Source: a virus
IMG/VR virus record: IMGVR_UViG_3300031974_000576
Span: 1 to 23,065 of that record
Reading direction: 5' to 3' (one strand)
DNA length: 23,065 nucleotides
Shown piece by piece: positions 8,243-15,965 of this stretch. Within the stretch, counting starts at the first letter, position 1. Every line of letters starts with the position of its first letter. The notes beneath the pieces were generated by a model that made no database searches, had not been told where the DNA came from, and was given only the letters and a program-made list of their open reading frames with translations. A program made the position numbers and the translations under genes.

Positions 8243-9643
8243 ATGGCTAAATTTGGACAGAGTTTTTTAGCACAGGCAACACAGCCTGTCCCCGGTTTGT
8301 TTGAGGCTTTTCAGTCTGTAGGCCAACAAATTGGTATGGCTCAACAAAGAGGAATGCTTGCTGGTTTAGATTTAAGTACGCCAGAAGGTCTTAATCAACT
8401 CTCAAAGTTTTATCAAACACAAGGTAAGTATCCTGAAGCTATGCAAGCCGCCTCAGCTTCTAGAGACTTAACAAAAGAGATAACAACTAGATCTGCTATC
8501 GAAGGTTTAAGATCTAACATTATAGAAAGAGCAGGAAAACTAAAGGGTTTTGAAAACCTAGCAAAAACTGCCGCTAACGCCTCTCCACAACAACTTGAGC
8601 AAATGCGTCAATCTGTTTTAGCAGAGGAAATGAGACTTCAACAAGATAAAGAGCTAATAGACACAAGCACTGCTGCGGCCACAAACCTTGGTATATCCCA
8701 AGACATGATAAAGGTGTTTGCCGATGATGGAGAAGGTCTTCAAGCTTTAGTTCAAAACGTAGCCGAAGCTCAATCCATTAGTGCTTTAGAAAAAGCAGGG
8801 GAAAAAGCAACGGCAAAAGCTATGGCTAATCGTGCTAGGTCTTACAACGCCCCTCAAGAAATTATTGACGACATAGAAGACGGTTTTTACAACGATAAAC
8901 CTTTAGAAGCTTTGGCTGCTATGAGAGGGGAAGACTCTAAAAACGAAAGCTACCAAAACGCCGAAACAGGTGAAGTTTTAATGTTGGCTACAAAAGGCGC
9001 TAAAGTCTTTAAAGACGGTAAATGGGCTTTACCTAGTGAGCTAGGTTTAATAGCAGCACCTAAAGTTACTGCTGAAGGTTCAGTGCCTAAGTTTAGAGCA
9101 GAAAACAGATCAACAACCTTTTTAGGTTTTGCTGCTGGAGCAACAAATCGTTTTATTAATGAACTAGACACGTTTGGTAATTTACAGGGAGATGTTTTAC
9201 TTTCTTCTGTTTCTCCTTTAAGTACAGACGCTACTGAAGCTTTAGACGGGTACAGAAACTACGTTAGAGAAGCTTTGGTTCGTTTTACTTCAGGTGCTGC
9301 TGTCCAACAAAACGAGATTCAAAGATATACTGACATGGTGAACATAACCTTTAAAGATTTTGTATCTCCTAAATCTATGGTGCACAAGATTATTGCAGCG
9401 GCGGCTTTAACAAATATTAACGCTAAACTAACGGCTGGAGAAATAACTCCTGCAGACGCCAGAGTTGAAGCCTTAGAAGCTGGCAATATAACACTGACAG
9501 ACGAAGATTATGATTTACTCCGAAGTGACAGACCGGGAAGCATGAAAAAAGTAGTTAAAAAGTATACCGACAGTCTTTTAGATACTGGTTCCGGTTCTAA
9601 AGCAGACCCAGTAGATTCAATCTTAAATAAGTGGAACCTCTAA
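8243..9643 (+). CDS. Internal virion/ejection protein, 466 aa (gp15-like by position)
   Basis: The ATG comes one base after the previous stop, with GAGGG at 8230-8234. The protein is almost wholly alpha-helical in appearance. It opens with FGQSFLAQATQPVPGLFEAF, a type of start (Phe-Gly-x-Ser-Phe, Pro-rich) seen in marine podovirus internal proteins. A charged coiled-coil region (about 75-200) follows, then a short beta-like stretch around 240-260 (GEVLMLATKGAKVFKDGKW). It closes with a helical part ending in DPVDSILNKWNL. No enzymatic motif is seen. It sits between the 276-aa and 913-aa proteins, matching the middle ejection protein of the T7 core. Confidence 0.65.
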   Translation: MAKFGQSFLAQATQPVPGLFEAFQSVGQQIGMAQQRGMLAGLDLSTPEGLNQLSKFYQTQGKYPEAMQAASASRDLTKEITTRSAIEGLRSNIIERAGKLKGFENLAKTAANASPQQLEQMRQSVLAEEMRLQQDKELIDTSTAAATNLGISQDMIKVFADDGEGLQALVQNVAEAQSISALEKAGEKATAKAMANRARSYNAPQEIIDDIEDGFYNDKPLEALAAMRGEDSKNESYQNAETGEVLMLATKGAKVFKDGKWALPSELGLIAAPKVTAEGSVPKFRAENRSTTFLGFAAGATNRFINELDTFGNLQGDVLLSSVSPLSTDATEALDGYRNYVREALVRFTSGAAVQQNEIQRYTDMVNITFKDFVSPKSMVHKIIAAAALTNINAKLTAGEITPADARVEALEAGNITLTDEDYDLLRSDRPGSMKKVVKKYTDSLLDTGSGSKADPVDSILNKWNL

Positions 9644-9654
9644 CAGGATAAAAT

Positions 9655-12396
9655 ATGGCTACTAAAAAAGACTTAGAGCAGGGAATACAGCGCCTTGACT
9701 CTATGATTGAAGCTGAAACAGACCCTGTAAAGAAACAGCAAATGCTAGACGACCTGTCTGTTCTTGCTGCAGAGTACAGAGGACTTTCAGGTAAAACGGT
9801 TGAAGAAAGTCCTGTAATAGAAGACCTTCGTGCTAAAAAGACAGACCTTGCGGGATTAGCAAACGCTATAGTTTCTGGCCTAAACAGAGGGGTTCTTTCC
9901 CTTGCGGACTTACCCTTTGATGTGGTTAATGCAGGACTACAGGCGTTTGACTTGCCTACGGGAGGTACGCCCAGTCAAGCTTTGGACCGCCTATCAACAA
10001 AAGTATTTGGACTGCCTTTAACAACGTCTCCTTATGTAGACAGCCCTACAGAACGCATGTTTCAAACAACGGCTGAATACGCTGGCGGGGGCTTTGGTTA
10101 TGGCGCTGCAGCTAAGGAACTAGGACAAAGATACTTGGCTAGCAGGATGCCTAAAGGTGCTCCTGACACTGTACTGGAGTCAATGGCTAGAACAGCGGCT
10201 ACTCCCGGTGCTGTAGGTTTGGAAACCGCAGTATCTACTGCTGCAGGAGTACCTGCTTCTATTGCTAGAGAAGAAGGAGCAGGTCCTTTTGGAGAAATGG
10301 CAGCTTCTTTTGCTGGAGGAGTAATACCTTCAGCGGCTTTTGGAACAGCTAAGCTTATTTCAGACACTGCTGGACAGTTTACTAGGTCCGGGGCAGAACT
10401 TCGTGTAGGCAATGTTTTTACTGAAGAAGCTCAAGACTTGAACCAAGCAATAGAAAACCTAAGTAAAAACCAATTAGTCGTAGAGTCTGCTCTTCCTGCA
10501 GGAACACAGATAGACGCTGCACGTCTTACAGAAGATCCCGGTGTTATGAGGGTTTTTTCAGCGGCTGCTGCTAATGATGCCAACATCCACAACATCTTAG
10601 GACGTAATCAAGACCAAGTATCGGAAGAAATCATAGATCAACTTGAGGCTTCCGCTGCTGGAGACACTCAAACCTTTCTTTCTACTCTTAACGCAAGAAC
10701 TAACGATTGGATTAAAAGACTAGAAGACGAAATAGACTTAGCTCAAAATCAAGCAGACATAATAGAGCAGAGAGTAGTCCCTAGAAGGGACGGGTCTCCT
10801 GTAACTATGGATCAGCTAAGTATAGACTTTACCAATGCTTTAGAAAAAAGCTATAGAAGAGCTAAAGACTACGAACGTCAAATGTGGGCAACCGTAGACA
10901 AGCACGTCAAAATGGACGCAAAGCGCTTTAGACTAATGGGTTTGCGCCTAAGAAATCAAATGTTGCGTGAAGGTTTTAGTGACAAAAGCTTTGCTGGAAT
11001 GTTTGGTGACGACGAGATCATGCGTTTCGGTAAGCAGATCAAGAAGGACGACGGTACGTTAAAGAAATCTCCAGATTCCAGAGATAGTTTTGAAGCGTTA
11101 CAAAGATACCGTTCTAGACTCTTAGCGGCTAAAAGAGAAGCTGTAAAGAATGGTGACAAGGAAACTGTAGCTGCTTTGTCGAGACTTGACGACCTTGTTA
11201 ATGACTTTATTGACTCAGGCCCCAATTCGGAGTCCTATAGGGCTGCTACTGAAGTTACTCGTACAATAAATCAAAACTATAACAGAGGTAAGCTAGGTAA
11301 GTACCTGAACTTAGACGCTCAGGGAGACCGTAGGATTGATCCTGAAGTTGCTTTAAATACGATTGTGTCTCCCGGAGCAAACGTCGGTCAGGTAAGAAGA
11401 GCACTAGAAGCAGAGCAACAAGGTGTAGAAGGCGTTCCTCCTGCTAGAGGTCTTAGAAAGCCTATTGAAGAAGCTTTAATTCTTAAGTTTCCTTTTGAAG
11501 GTACTAAAAAACAAAGGGAAAAGTTTTTTGAGTCCTATGGTCCTACTTTGCGGCGCTTCCCTACTTTAGCAAGAGACTTAAATGCTATTGACGTAGAAAT
11601 AAACACTCTAGCTCAACACCGCTCTAGCTTAGAAGGCCGTCTTGCAACTAAGATGGACGAAGATGTTGTAGGTGTTTCAGCGTTACTGGGGGCAAATCCT
11701 GATGATATTTACGGGACTCTTAGAAAACTGAATAGAGCAGACCTTCAGAATGTCAACAACATAGCTATTCAAGAAGGCGTAGAGCAAGGCCTTCAAACTA
11801 TTTACATTAGACAAATTGTAGACGCATTAGTTCCTACTGTAGCTTCGAGGGACATACCCGGAGGCACTGCCTCTTTAGCTAAAATACTTAGGGGCGACAA
11901 ACACCTAGCCATGGCTTTTACGGACGTGTTGACTCCAGAACAAAGAAAAGCTTTAGCTAATTTAGACAAGACAAGTACACTTGCTGCAAGAAGTTTGGCA
12001 AGAGAAGGAAGATCAGTAGAAGCTGAGAAGCTTTCCAGATCTACAACGCCTGTACAGGTAATCGCTAAATTCCTTGGTGTAAAAACAGCAGGAGCTGTAG
12101 GACCTTCTGGTGCTGCTTCTCTGCAGTTTGCTGCTACTTTATCCAGCGTATTTACTAAAGTTTTTGACGTTCTTCCTGCAGCCCAAAGCAGAGCAGTGTT
12201 AACAAGGGCTGTGACCGACCCGGAGTACTTAAAAACAATACTTCAGACTAATGCTGTTGGAGCCGTTGATAGTGCTACAGCTTCACGTAAATTAGGAGAA
12301 ATGGAAACTTTCTTGCGTAGATCAGGAATACGTGCTGGACAAGAAATTCAGAGGATCTATAAGGAAGAGCAGAGACGCCAGCAGGAGCAAAACTAG
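9655..12396 (+). CDS. Large internal virion/ejection protein, 913 aa (gp16-like by position)
   Basis: This is the longest protein in the window, with an AGGA site at 9645-9648. It starts with a charged helix, then has Gly/Ala-rich segments at about 75-240 (AEYAGGGFGYGAAAKELG, FAGGVIPSAAFGTAKL) that could insert in membranes. A long helical, Arg/Glu-rich body (about 340-700) follows, and the Gln/Arg-rich end reads EEQRRQQEQN. The size and position suit the large ejection protein of T7-like phages (gp16, about 1318 aa). It is clearly shorter, and no lytic transglycosylase motif like that at the N-terminus of T7 gp16 is visible. If a cell-wall-cutting activity exists in the core it must lie elsewhere, possibly in the next gene. 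Confidence 0.65.
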   Translation: MATKKDLEQGIQRLDSMIEAETDPVKKQQMLDDLSVLAAEYRGLSGKTVEESPVIEDLRAKKTDLAGLANAIVSGLNRGVLSLADLPFDVVNAGLQAFDLPTGGTPSQALDRLSTKVFGLPLTTSPYVDSPTERMFQTTAEYAGGGFGYGAAAKELGQRYLASRMPKGAPDTVLESMARTAATPGAVGLETAVSTAAGVPASIAREEGAGPFGEMAASFAGGVIPSAAFGTAKLISDTAGQFTRSGAELRVGNVFTEEAQDLNQAIENLSKNQLVVESALPAGTQIDAARLTEDPGVMRVFSAAAANDANIHNILGRNQDQVSEEIIDQLEASAAGDTQTFLSTLNARTNDWIKRLEDEIDLAQNQADIIEQRVVPRRDGSPVTMDQLSIDFTNALEKSYRRAKDYERQMWATVDKHVKMDAKRFRLMGLRLRNQMLREGFSDKSFAGMFGDDEIMRFGKQIKKDDGTLKKSPDSRDSFEALQRYRSRLLAAKREAVKNGDKETVAALSRLDDLVNDFIDSGPNSESYRAATEVTRTINQNYNRGKLGKYLNLDAQGDRRIDPEVALNTIVSPGANVGQVRRALEAEQQGVEGVPPARGLRKPIEEALILKFPFEGTKKQREKFFESYGPTLRRFPTLARDLNAIDVEINTLAQHRSSLEGRLATKMDEDVVGVSALLGANPDDIYGTLRKLNRADLQNVNNIAIQEGVEQGLQTIYIRQIVDALVPTVASRDIPGGTASLAKILRGDKHLAMAFTDVLTPEQRKALANLDKTSTLAARSLAREGRSVEAEKLSRSTTPVQVIAKFLGVKTAGAVGPSGAASLQFAATLSSVFTKVFDVLPAAQSRAVLTRAVTDPEYLKTILQTNAVGAVDSATASRKLGEMETFLRRSGIRAGQEIQRIYKEEQRRQQEQN

Positions 12397-12406
12397 AAGA
12401 CTAAGT

Positions 12407-13177
12407 ATGGAAAATAACAACACAACAATTGTATATGGTAATCGTGCTAGGGGTCAAGCTCATATTAGCGATGAGTTTGTTATTGATATGCTAAACAGGC
12501 TACCTGAGCAGGGAAGACCGGGATCACCTCTGGGCTTTATGATGGGCTTGGGATTAAGCAACCAAGATACTGAGTTCAGGTCCTTTACTCGTCCTCCAAA
12601 AATTAAAGACGGTTTAATCTTAGGTGCTTATATGCCATCCGGTCAAGAATATCAGGCTACTCGAGATAAAATGGGCAGTCAGGTTAGAGGCGCAGGTACA
12701 GTTAGTCCTTACTCTGGAGGAGAAGACGTTGCTTACTTTACTCCTCAACATGTTTTAGAGCAAAGAGGATTGGCTGAACGAAACAGCGAATCAGATATAT
12801 TTGCTCATGAGCTTTTCCACAAAGGTGCTGTTCTTTCTATGCCTATCATTAATGACATGTTAGCAGAACGTGGTGGTCCTGTTGAGTTAGCTCTCTTAAA
12901 TAAAGATAAGCTAAAAGAATTTAAACAGTCTTTTGAAGAAGATTCTCATCATAGTAAATATTTAAAAGCTATGAACAAGTATTATCTTGTTAAGGGCGAT
13001 ACAAGTAAATTATCAAAAGAAGAAAATAAAGCCTTAGATGATGTTAAATCTATAAGCATCGCAATAAATCGTTATTTGACAGACGATAAAAAAGAAAAGT
13101 ATGGTATACGTACACCTACGAAAGCAGCGCGGCCTAAACCAAAGAAGAAAGGTTTGTTTGATAGGCTCCTGAAATAA
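12407..13177 (+). CDS. Putative zinc metalloprotease-like protein (HELFH motif), 256 aa
   Basis: This is the last gene of the structural arm. Residues 131-141 read IFAHELFHKGA. The H-E-x-x-H core (His134, Glu135, His138), with a hydrophobic residue before it, is the zincin metallopeptidase signature. The segment before it (YFTPQHVLEQ, then a charged loop) and the helix after it (SMPIINDMLAERGG) are compatible with a small zincin domain. A third zinc ligand is not certain; Glu177, Glu178, His181 and His182 (EEDSHH) are candidates. The C-terminus is basic (KPKKKGLFDRLLK). The ATG at 12407 is used, ten bases after the previous stop; a GTG at 12332 would run 65 bases into the 913-aa gene and is less likely. 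By eye the DNA is more AT-rich than the upstream genes. Possible roles are maturation of virion proteins, host-envelope penetration or lysis. A chance HExxH in a non-enzyme remains possible. Confidence 0.6.
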   Translation: MENNNTTIVYGNRARGQAHISDEFVIDMLNRLPEQGRPGSPLGFMMGLGLSNQDTEFRSFTRPPKIKDGLILGAYMPSGQEYQATRDKMGSQVRGAGTVSPYSGGEDVAYFTPQHVLEQRGLAERNSESDIFAHELFHKGAVLSMPIINDMLAERGGPVELALLNKDKLKEFKQSFEEDSHHSKYLKAMNKYYLVKGDTSKLSKEENKALDDVKSISIAINRYLTDDKKEKYGIRTPTKAARPKPKKKGLFDRLLK

Positions 13178-13196
13178 AAAAGGGGCCGAAGCCCCT
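13176..13196 (-). terminator. Intrinsic terminator for the leftward replication operon
   Basis: Read on the minus strand, the sequence is AGGGGC, a TTCG loop, GCCCCT, then six T. That is a six-base-pair GC-rich stem with a UUCG tetraloop and a U-tract, a textbook Rho-independent terminator. It fills nearly all of the 23-base gap between the stop of the HELFH gene (13177) and the stop of the reductase gene (13201). On the plus strand the same hairpin lacks a downstream T-run (AGTGTCACAA follows), so it should be efficient mainly for the leftward transcript. Confidence 0.9.
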
Positions 13197-13200
13197 AGTG

Positions 13201-15072
13201 TCACAACTCACAGTTATTGCCTGTACACGCTAACTGTTGAGACCCTTCCGTCATGTCAGAGTTCTCAGAGACGTTCCAATCAATCGTCTCTGGGAATTCC
13301 TCCTTCAGCTTCTCATAGGTCTCTAAGTCTATGGGTTCATATGGTGCTTGCTGGTACGTATGTTCGGAATAAGGGAGGAACGATACTCCACTAATCTTGT
13401 CGAACTTGTTGTACAACCACTGACCTACCTCAAGGAACTCGTTGTCACGGTAGTAACACGTCATTGACGGCTTGTGTTCACACCAGAAGTCCTGATAGAT
13501 CTCCCATAGCTCAAGTTGCTCCATAGCACCCATCTCAGAGGCCACCACAGCCCCGTCAGGAGACTTAATGGGGAAAGAGAATACCTTGGTAGTGGGTGAC
13601 ATTACGTCGTCCTCTACGGGCACTCCAGCGGCTTCTAGGACTTGACAGAGTGGGTCCCTTGAGTCCGCTCTAACTCGTCTAATGTACTGATCTGCATATC
13701 TAGGGTGGATGCCAGATGCAGAATCAACCAACTGACTAACAGTACCGGAAGGTTTAACAGCAGTAATGGCAGCGCTAATATTAATACCAAGCTTGTCAGC
13801 CCATTCCGCATTAGTACTAATCGCTTCCTCTTTGAGGGCCACAAGCCAATCCTTAAGTTTTTCACGGTCTTCCCTCCCTGACAACACAGCGTGATCCATG
13901 ATGCCTGTTAGTGATACACCCAGAAGTGCTTCTTCTTCGGTGTTCTTTTGCCACACTTTACGTAAGTAACGGAAGTCTGTTAACGTAGCCTGAAGAGTCC
14001 CAAGGATAGTTGCAACACGTACTTTTCGTTTGAGGTCTGACAGCGTATCTCCTGCCCTGACAACAACTTCCGATAGATTGCAGAACTGGTAGGGCCGCAA
14101 GATGATCTCTGAGCATGGATTAGTTCCAAAATCATAGGTAGCATCTCGTCGCTCATTTTTTGCAGCTTGTTTTTGACTTGCGACTCTAGAGAACATACCT
14201 CGTTCTCCGGAGCGGGACTCGTATAAACTTTTCCACTCATTTAAAAACGCCTCAAAGTCTGGCTTCTCTGTGTAACATGCGCTGTTATTCGCTAGTCCTC
14301 GTTGAGGGTTGTCTTGCCACCATTGTCCTGACTTACATCGTCGGAGTCTATCGTCAGTGAGGTTAGACAGACTGATGAGAGCGGACCTGCGTACACCGCC
14401 GACGACGACGATCTGTGCAATCTTACAGCAGAGATCATGACATTCGATGGAGCTAAGTTTACGTCCAGCAGCCTCCCGAAAGACGCTGACTGTGAAGTTG
14501 AACAAATCGACAAGAGGTTCTGGACCAGACGCTCTACCTCCGAAGGTCTTAAGGGTTGCCCCTGCAGGTCGTACTCCAGAGATGTCCCATTTTGGAAGTT
14601 GACCTGAATACAACAAGCTAATAAGTTCCCGGTAAGCTTTAGCCCATCCAATTTTGCTGTCGGCGACATGTATAACTGTATCGGTATCATGAAAGTCCTC
14701 TGCTACTTCTGGTAATTTACTAACGTACTGACGCTCCACACTGAAGCCCACACCAGTACCACACATTAGGACGTACATCATTTCGTCAAATGCTTTAGGA
14801 TGGTCGATAGGCAGATAAGAGCAGTTAAACCCTGCTACATTGTCACGGTCCAGTGCTTCTCCAGCAGTCATGAGTGCTCTCATGGACGGCATTACGTCCA
14901 ACTCATGAATACTCTGGAAGATCTCACTCTGGTCAAACTCATTGAGTTCTACACGGTCACACCAGTAGTTCAAGTAGCGGTTTACGGTTTCTTCCCAAGT
15001 CTCCCGTCGCTGCTCCTCTGGTAGGTAACGAGCGTACCGTGACTTGTGTATGTACTGTTGATATGCGTCCAT
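13201..15072 (-). CDS. nrdJ: Ribonucleotide reductase, class II adenosylcobalamin-dependent, monomeric type
   Basis: This 623-aa enzyme reduces ribonucleotides to deoxyribonucleotides using vitamin B12 coenzyme, and supplies phage DNA synthesis in the cytoplasm. The active-site pieces are all present. Cys84 (GFNCSYL) and Cys331 (QFCNLSEV) are the redox pair. Asn318-Pro-Cys320-Ser-Glu322 carries the thiyl-radical Cys and its Glu. Cys616 and Cys621 (CTGNNC) are the C-terminal shuttle cysteines. GGVRRSALISL (225-235) and KPSGTVSQLVDSASGIHPRY (440-459) are family blocks. It resembles the Lactobacillus RTPR-type enzyme but is about 115 residues shorter than that 739-aa protein. No small subunit gene is needed and none is nearby. 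The ATG at 15072 has GGAG nine bases upstream. It is the last gene of the leftward operon, ending just before the terminator. Confidence 0.93.
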   Translation of the reverse strand: MDAYQQYIHKSRYARYLPEEQRRETWEETVNRYLNYWCDRVELNEFDQSEIFQSIHELDVMPSMRALMTAGEALDRDNVAGFNCSYLPIDHPKAFDEMMYVLMCGTGVGFSVERQYVSKLPEVAEDFHDTDTVIHVADSKIGWAKAYRELISLLYSGQLPKWDISGVRPAGATLKTFGGRASGPEPLVDLFNFTVSVFREAAGRKLSSIECHDLCCKIAQIVVVGGVRRSALISLSNLTDDRLRRCKSGQWWQDNPQRGLANNSACYTEKPDFEAFLNEWKSLYESRSGERGMFSRVASQKQAAKNERRDATYDFGTNPCSEIILRPYQFCNLSEVVVRAGDTLSDLKRKVRVATILGTLQATLTDFRYLRKVWQKNTEEEALLGVSLTGIMDHAVLSGREDREKLKDWLVALKEEAISTNAEWADKLGINISAAITAVKPSGTVSQLVDSASGIHPRYADQYIRRVRADSRDPLCQVLEAAGVPVEDDVMSPTTKVFSFPIKSPDGAVVASEMGAMEQLELWEIYQDFWCEHKPSMTCYYRDNEFLEVGQWLYNKFDKISGVSFLPYSEHTYQQAPYEPIDLETYEKLKEEFPETIDWNVSENSDMTEGSQQLACTGNNCEL

Positions 15073-15073
15073 T

Positions 15074-15157
15074 TTAATCTCCTTCAGATCCTACATGGTG
15101 CCCAATAATATAACCAAATCCAAAACAAACGGCAGCAAGTAGTAAAAACTCTAGCAT
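15074..15157 (-). CDS. 27-aa membrane peptide
   Basis: A small frame between the DUF3310 gene and the reductase. The ATG at 15157 overlaps the upstream stop (ATGCTAG), and AGAGG lies about eight bases before it. The TAA stop ends one base before the reductase ATG. The translation is a single hydrophobic helix, LEFLLLAAVCFGFGYIIG, followed by HHVGSEGD, so it would be a one-pass membrane peptide with a short polar tail. Tight packing on both sides and a good ribosome binding site argue that it is real. The reductase's own GGAG lies in its last codons, so the two are coupled. Function unknown. Confidence 0.6.
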   Translation of the reverse strand: MLEFLLLAAVCFGFGYIIGHHVGSEGD

Positions 15158-15444
15158 TGGTTTACCTCTTGAATCAGTCTTTCAATGTACCAGCGGCATT
15201 TACGTAAGTCCTCCACTGGTTTCCCTTTGTAGTCGTAGCGCCAGAGGTACTTCAAAGCGTTTCCCTTAAGATAGCCCTTGAACTCGTGTTCAGGCATGGA
15301 CGCTTTGATTGCTTCAATAGCTTCGATTGCTCCCTTGTTGTAATGGTCAGGTTGTTCCACAGGGTCTGACTTCTTTGGTTTTGCTAAGATAGAAATACCG
15401 TCCCATTCAGCAGGGGTTGCGTCGTCAATACTCAAGTTGTTCAT
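15151..15444 (-). CDS. DUF3310 protein (nucleotide kinase-like, cf. T7 gp1.7 C-terminus)
   Basis: A 97-aa protein whose C-terminal two-thirds matches DUF3310. PDHYNKGAIEAIEAI is followed by FKGYLKGNALKYLWRYDYKG and KPVEDLRKCRWYIERLI. The same domain is found in T7 gp1.7, a nucleotide kinase, so a role in nucleotide metabolism is plausible, and the reductase two genes downstream fits that. No P-loop is visible, as is usual for the family. The ATG at 15444 is preferred over a TTG at 15471 because AGAGGA lies eight bases before it. The start overlaps the end of the 58-aa gene by 20 bases, and the stop overlaps the start of the 27-aa peptide. Confidence 0.85.
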   Translation of the reverse strand: MNNLSIDDATPAEWDGISILAKPKKSDPVEQPDHYNKGAIEAIEAIKASMPEHEFKGYLKGNALKYLWRYDYKGKPVEDLRKCRWYIERLIQEVNQC

Positions 15445-15601
15445 CCTCCAGTTCCTCTTCAAACACGTCAAGTCTGTTAATTAGTTTGTCTTCAAAGCGT
15501 TCTAATAACTGTTCCGAAGTTATCTCTAAAGCTTCTAAAAGATCATCAGGGTCGTAGGACTTAAGCAGACGTTCCTTAATTTCTTCAAGTGTTAGAGACA
15601 C
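15425..15601 (-). CDS. Small acidic helical protein, about 58 aa
   Basis: A short, strongly acidic, all-helical protein. It begins SLTLEEIKERLLKSYDPDDL and carries EALEITSEQLLERFEDKL, a pattern I have the impression of in small early proteins of marine phages. The start is either GTG at 15601 (GGAG ten bases upstream) or TTG at 15607 (GGAG four bases upstream); GTG is chosen as the better codon. The 5' end overlaps the endonuclease I gene by about 17 bases and the 3' end overlaps the DUF3310 gene by 20. No enzyme motif is seen; a small adaptor or inhibitor is possible but unsupported. Confidence 0.7.
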   Translation of the reverse strand: MSLTLEEIKERLLKSYDPDDLLEALEITSEQLLERFEDKLINRLDVFEEELEDEQLEY

Positions 15602-15965
15602 GGTCAATTAACTCCTGTAGTGTATCTATATTATACCACAAAATACCTTCTTTGTCACACCATTGGGACATAGTCATTTTGGCACCTTTTCTTATTTTTT
15701 TGTTGGGCTGCATTAGGACAAACACTAGCTCTTGTCCTGCTGGGAGTGAGTCCCTGATGCTGGTGTATTTTTTCGTGTCTCCGTCTCTGAAATATCCTTT
15801 GCATTCAACAAGACATACACCGCTAGGATCGACAAAATCAGGACGATAAGTCCTAGAAATAGTGTAGGGGACAGTGAAAGGTTCATAGTCAAAATCCTTC
15901 AGTATCTTGCTGACATCGTCTTCGAACGTGCTTCTAAATTTCGATTTCCGGGACTTTCGGTTCAT
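15585..15965 (-). CDS. Endonuclease I, Holliday-junction resolvase (T7 gp3-like)
   Basis: A 126-aa protein lining up with T7 endonuclease I (149 aa) over most of its length. FRSTFEDDVSKIL corresponds to FRSGLEDKVSKQL, then VPYTISRTYRPDF and VCLVECKGYF, RKK/TKK and a C-terminal CDKEGI block. The catalytic set of the PD-(D/E)XK fold is visible as Glu15, Asp43, Glu54 and Lys56. In T7 this enzyme cuts branched DNA, resolves recombination intermediates and helps break down host DNA. The gene overlaps the upstream exonuclease gene by 32 bases. The N-terminus is basic (NRKSRKSKF), and the C-terminus lacks the Lys-rich extension of T7 gp3. Confidence 0.9.
   Translation of the reverse strand: MNRKSRKSKFRSTFEDDVSKILKDFDYEPFTVPYTISRTYRPDFVDPSGVCLVECKGYFRDGDTKKYTSIRDSLPAGQELVFVLMQPNKKIRKGAKMTMSQWCDKEGILWYNIDTLQELIDRVSNT

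Noticed and set aside
9655-12396. Lytic transglycosylase domain in the large ejection protein
   Set aside because: No Glu-Ser...Gly...Gln transglycosylase motif pattern could be found by reading the N-terminal part.
12332-12406. GTG-started N-terminal extension of the HELFH protein
   Set aside because: It would overlap the 913-aa gene by 65 bases and has no clear ribosome binding site; the normal gap and ATG at 12407 are simpler.
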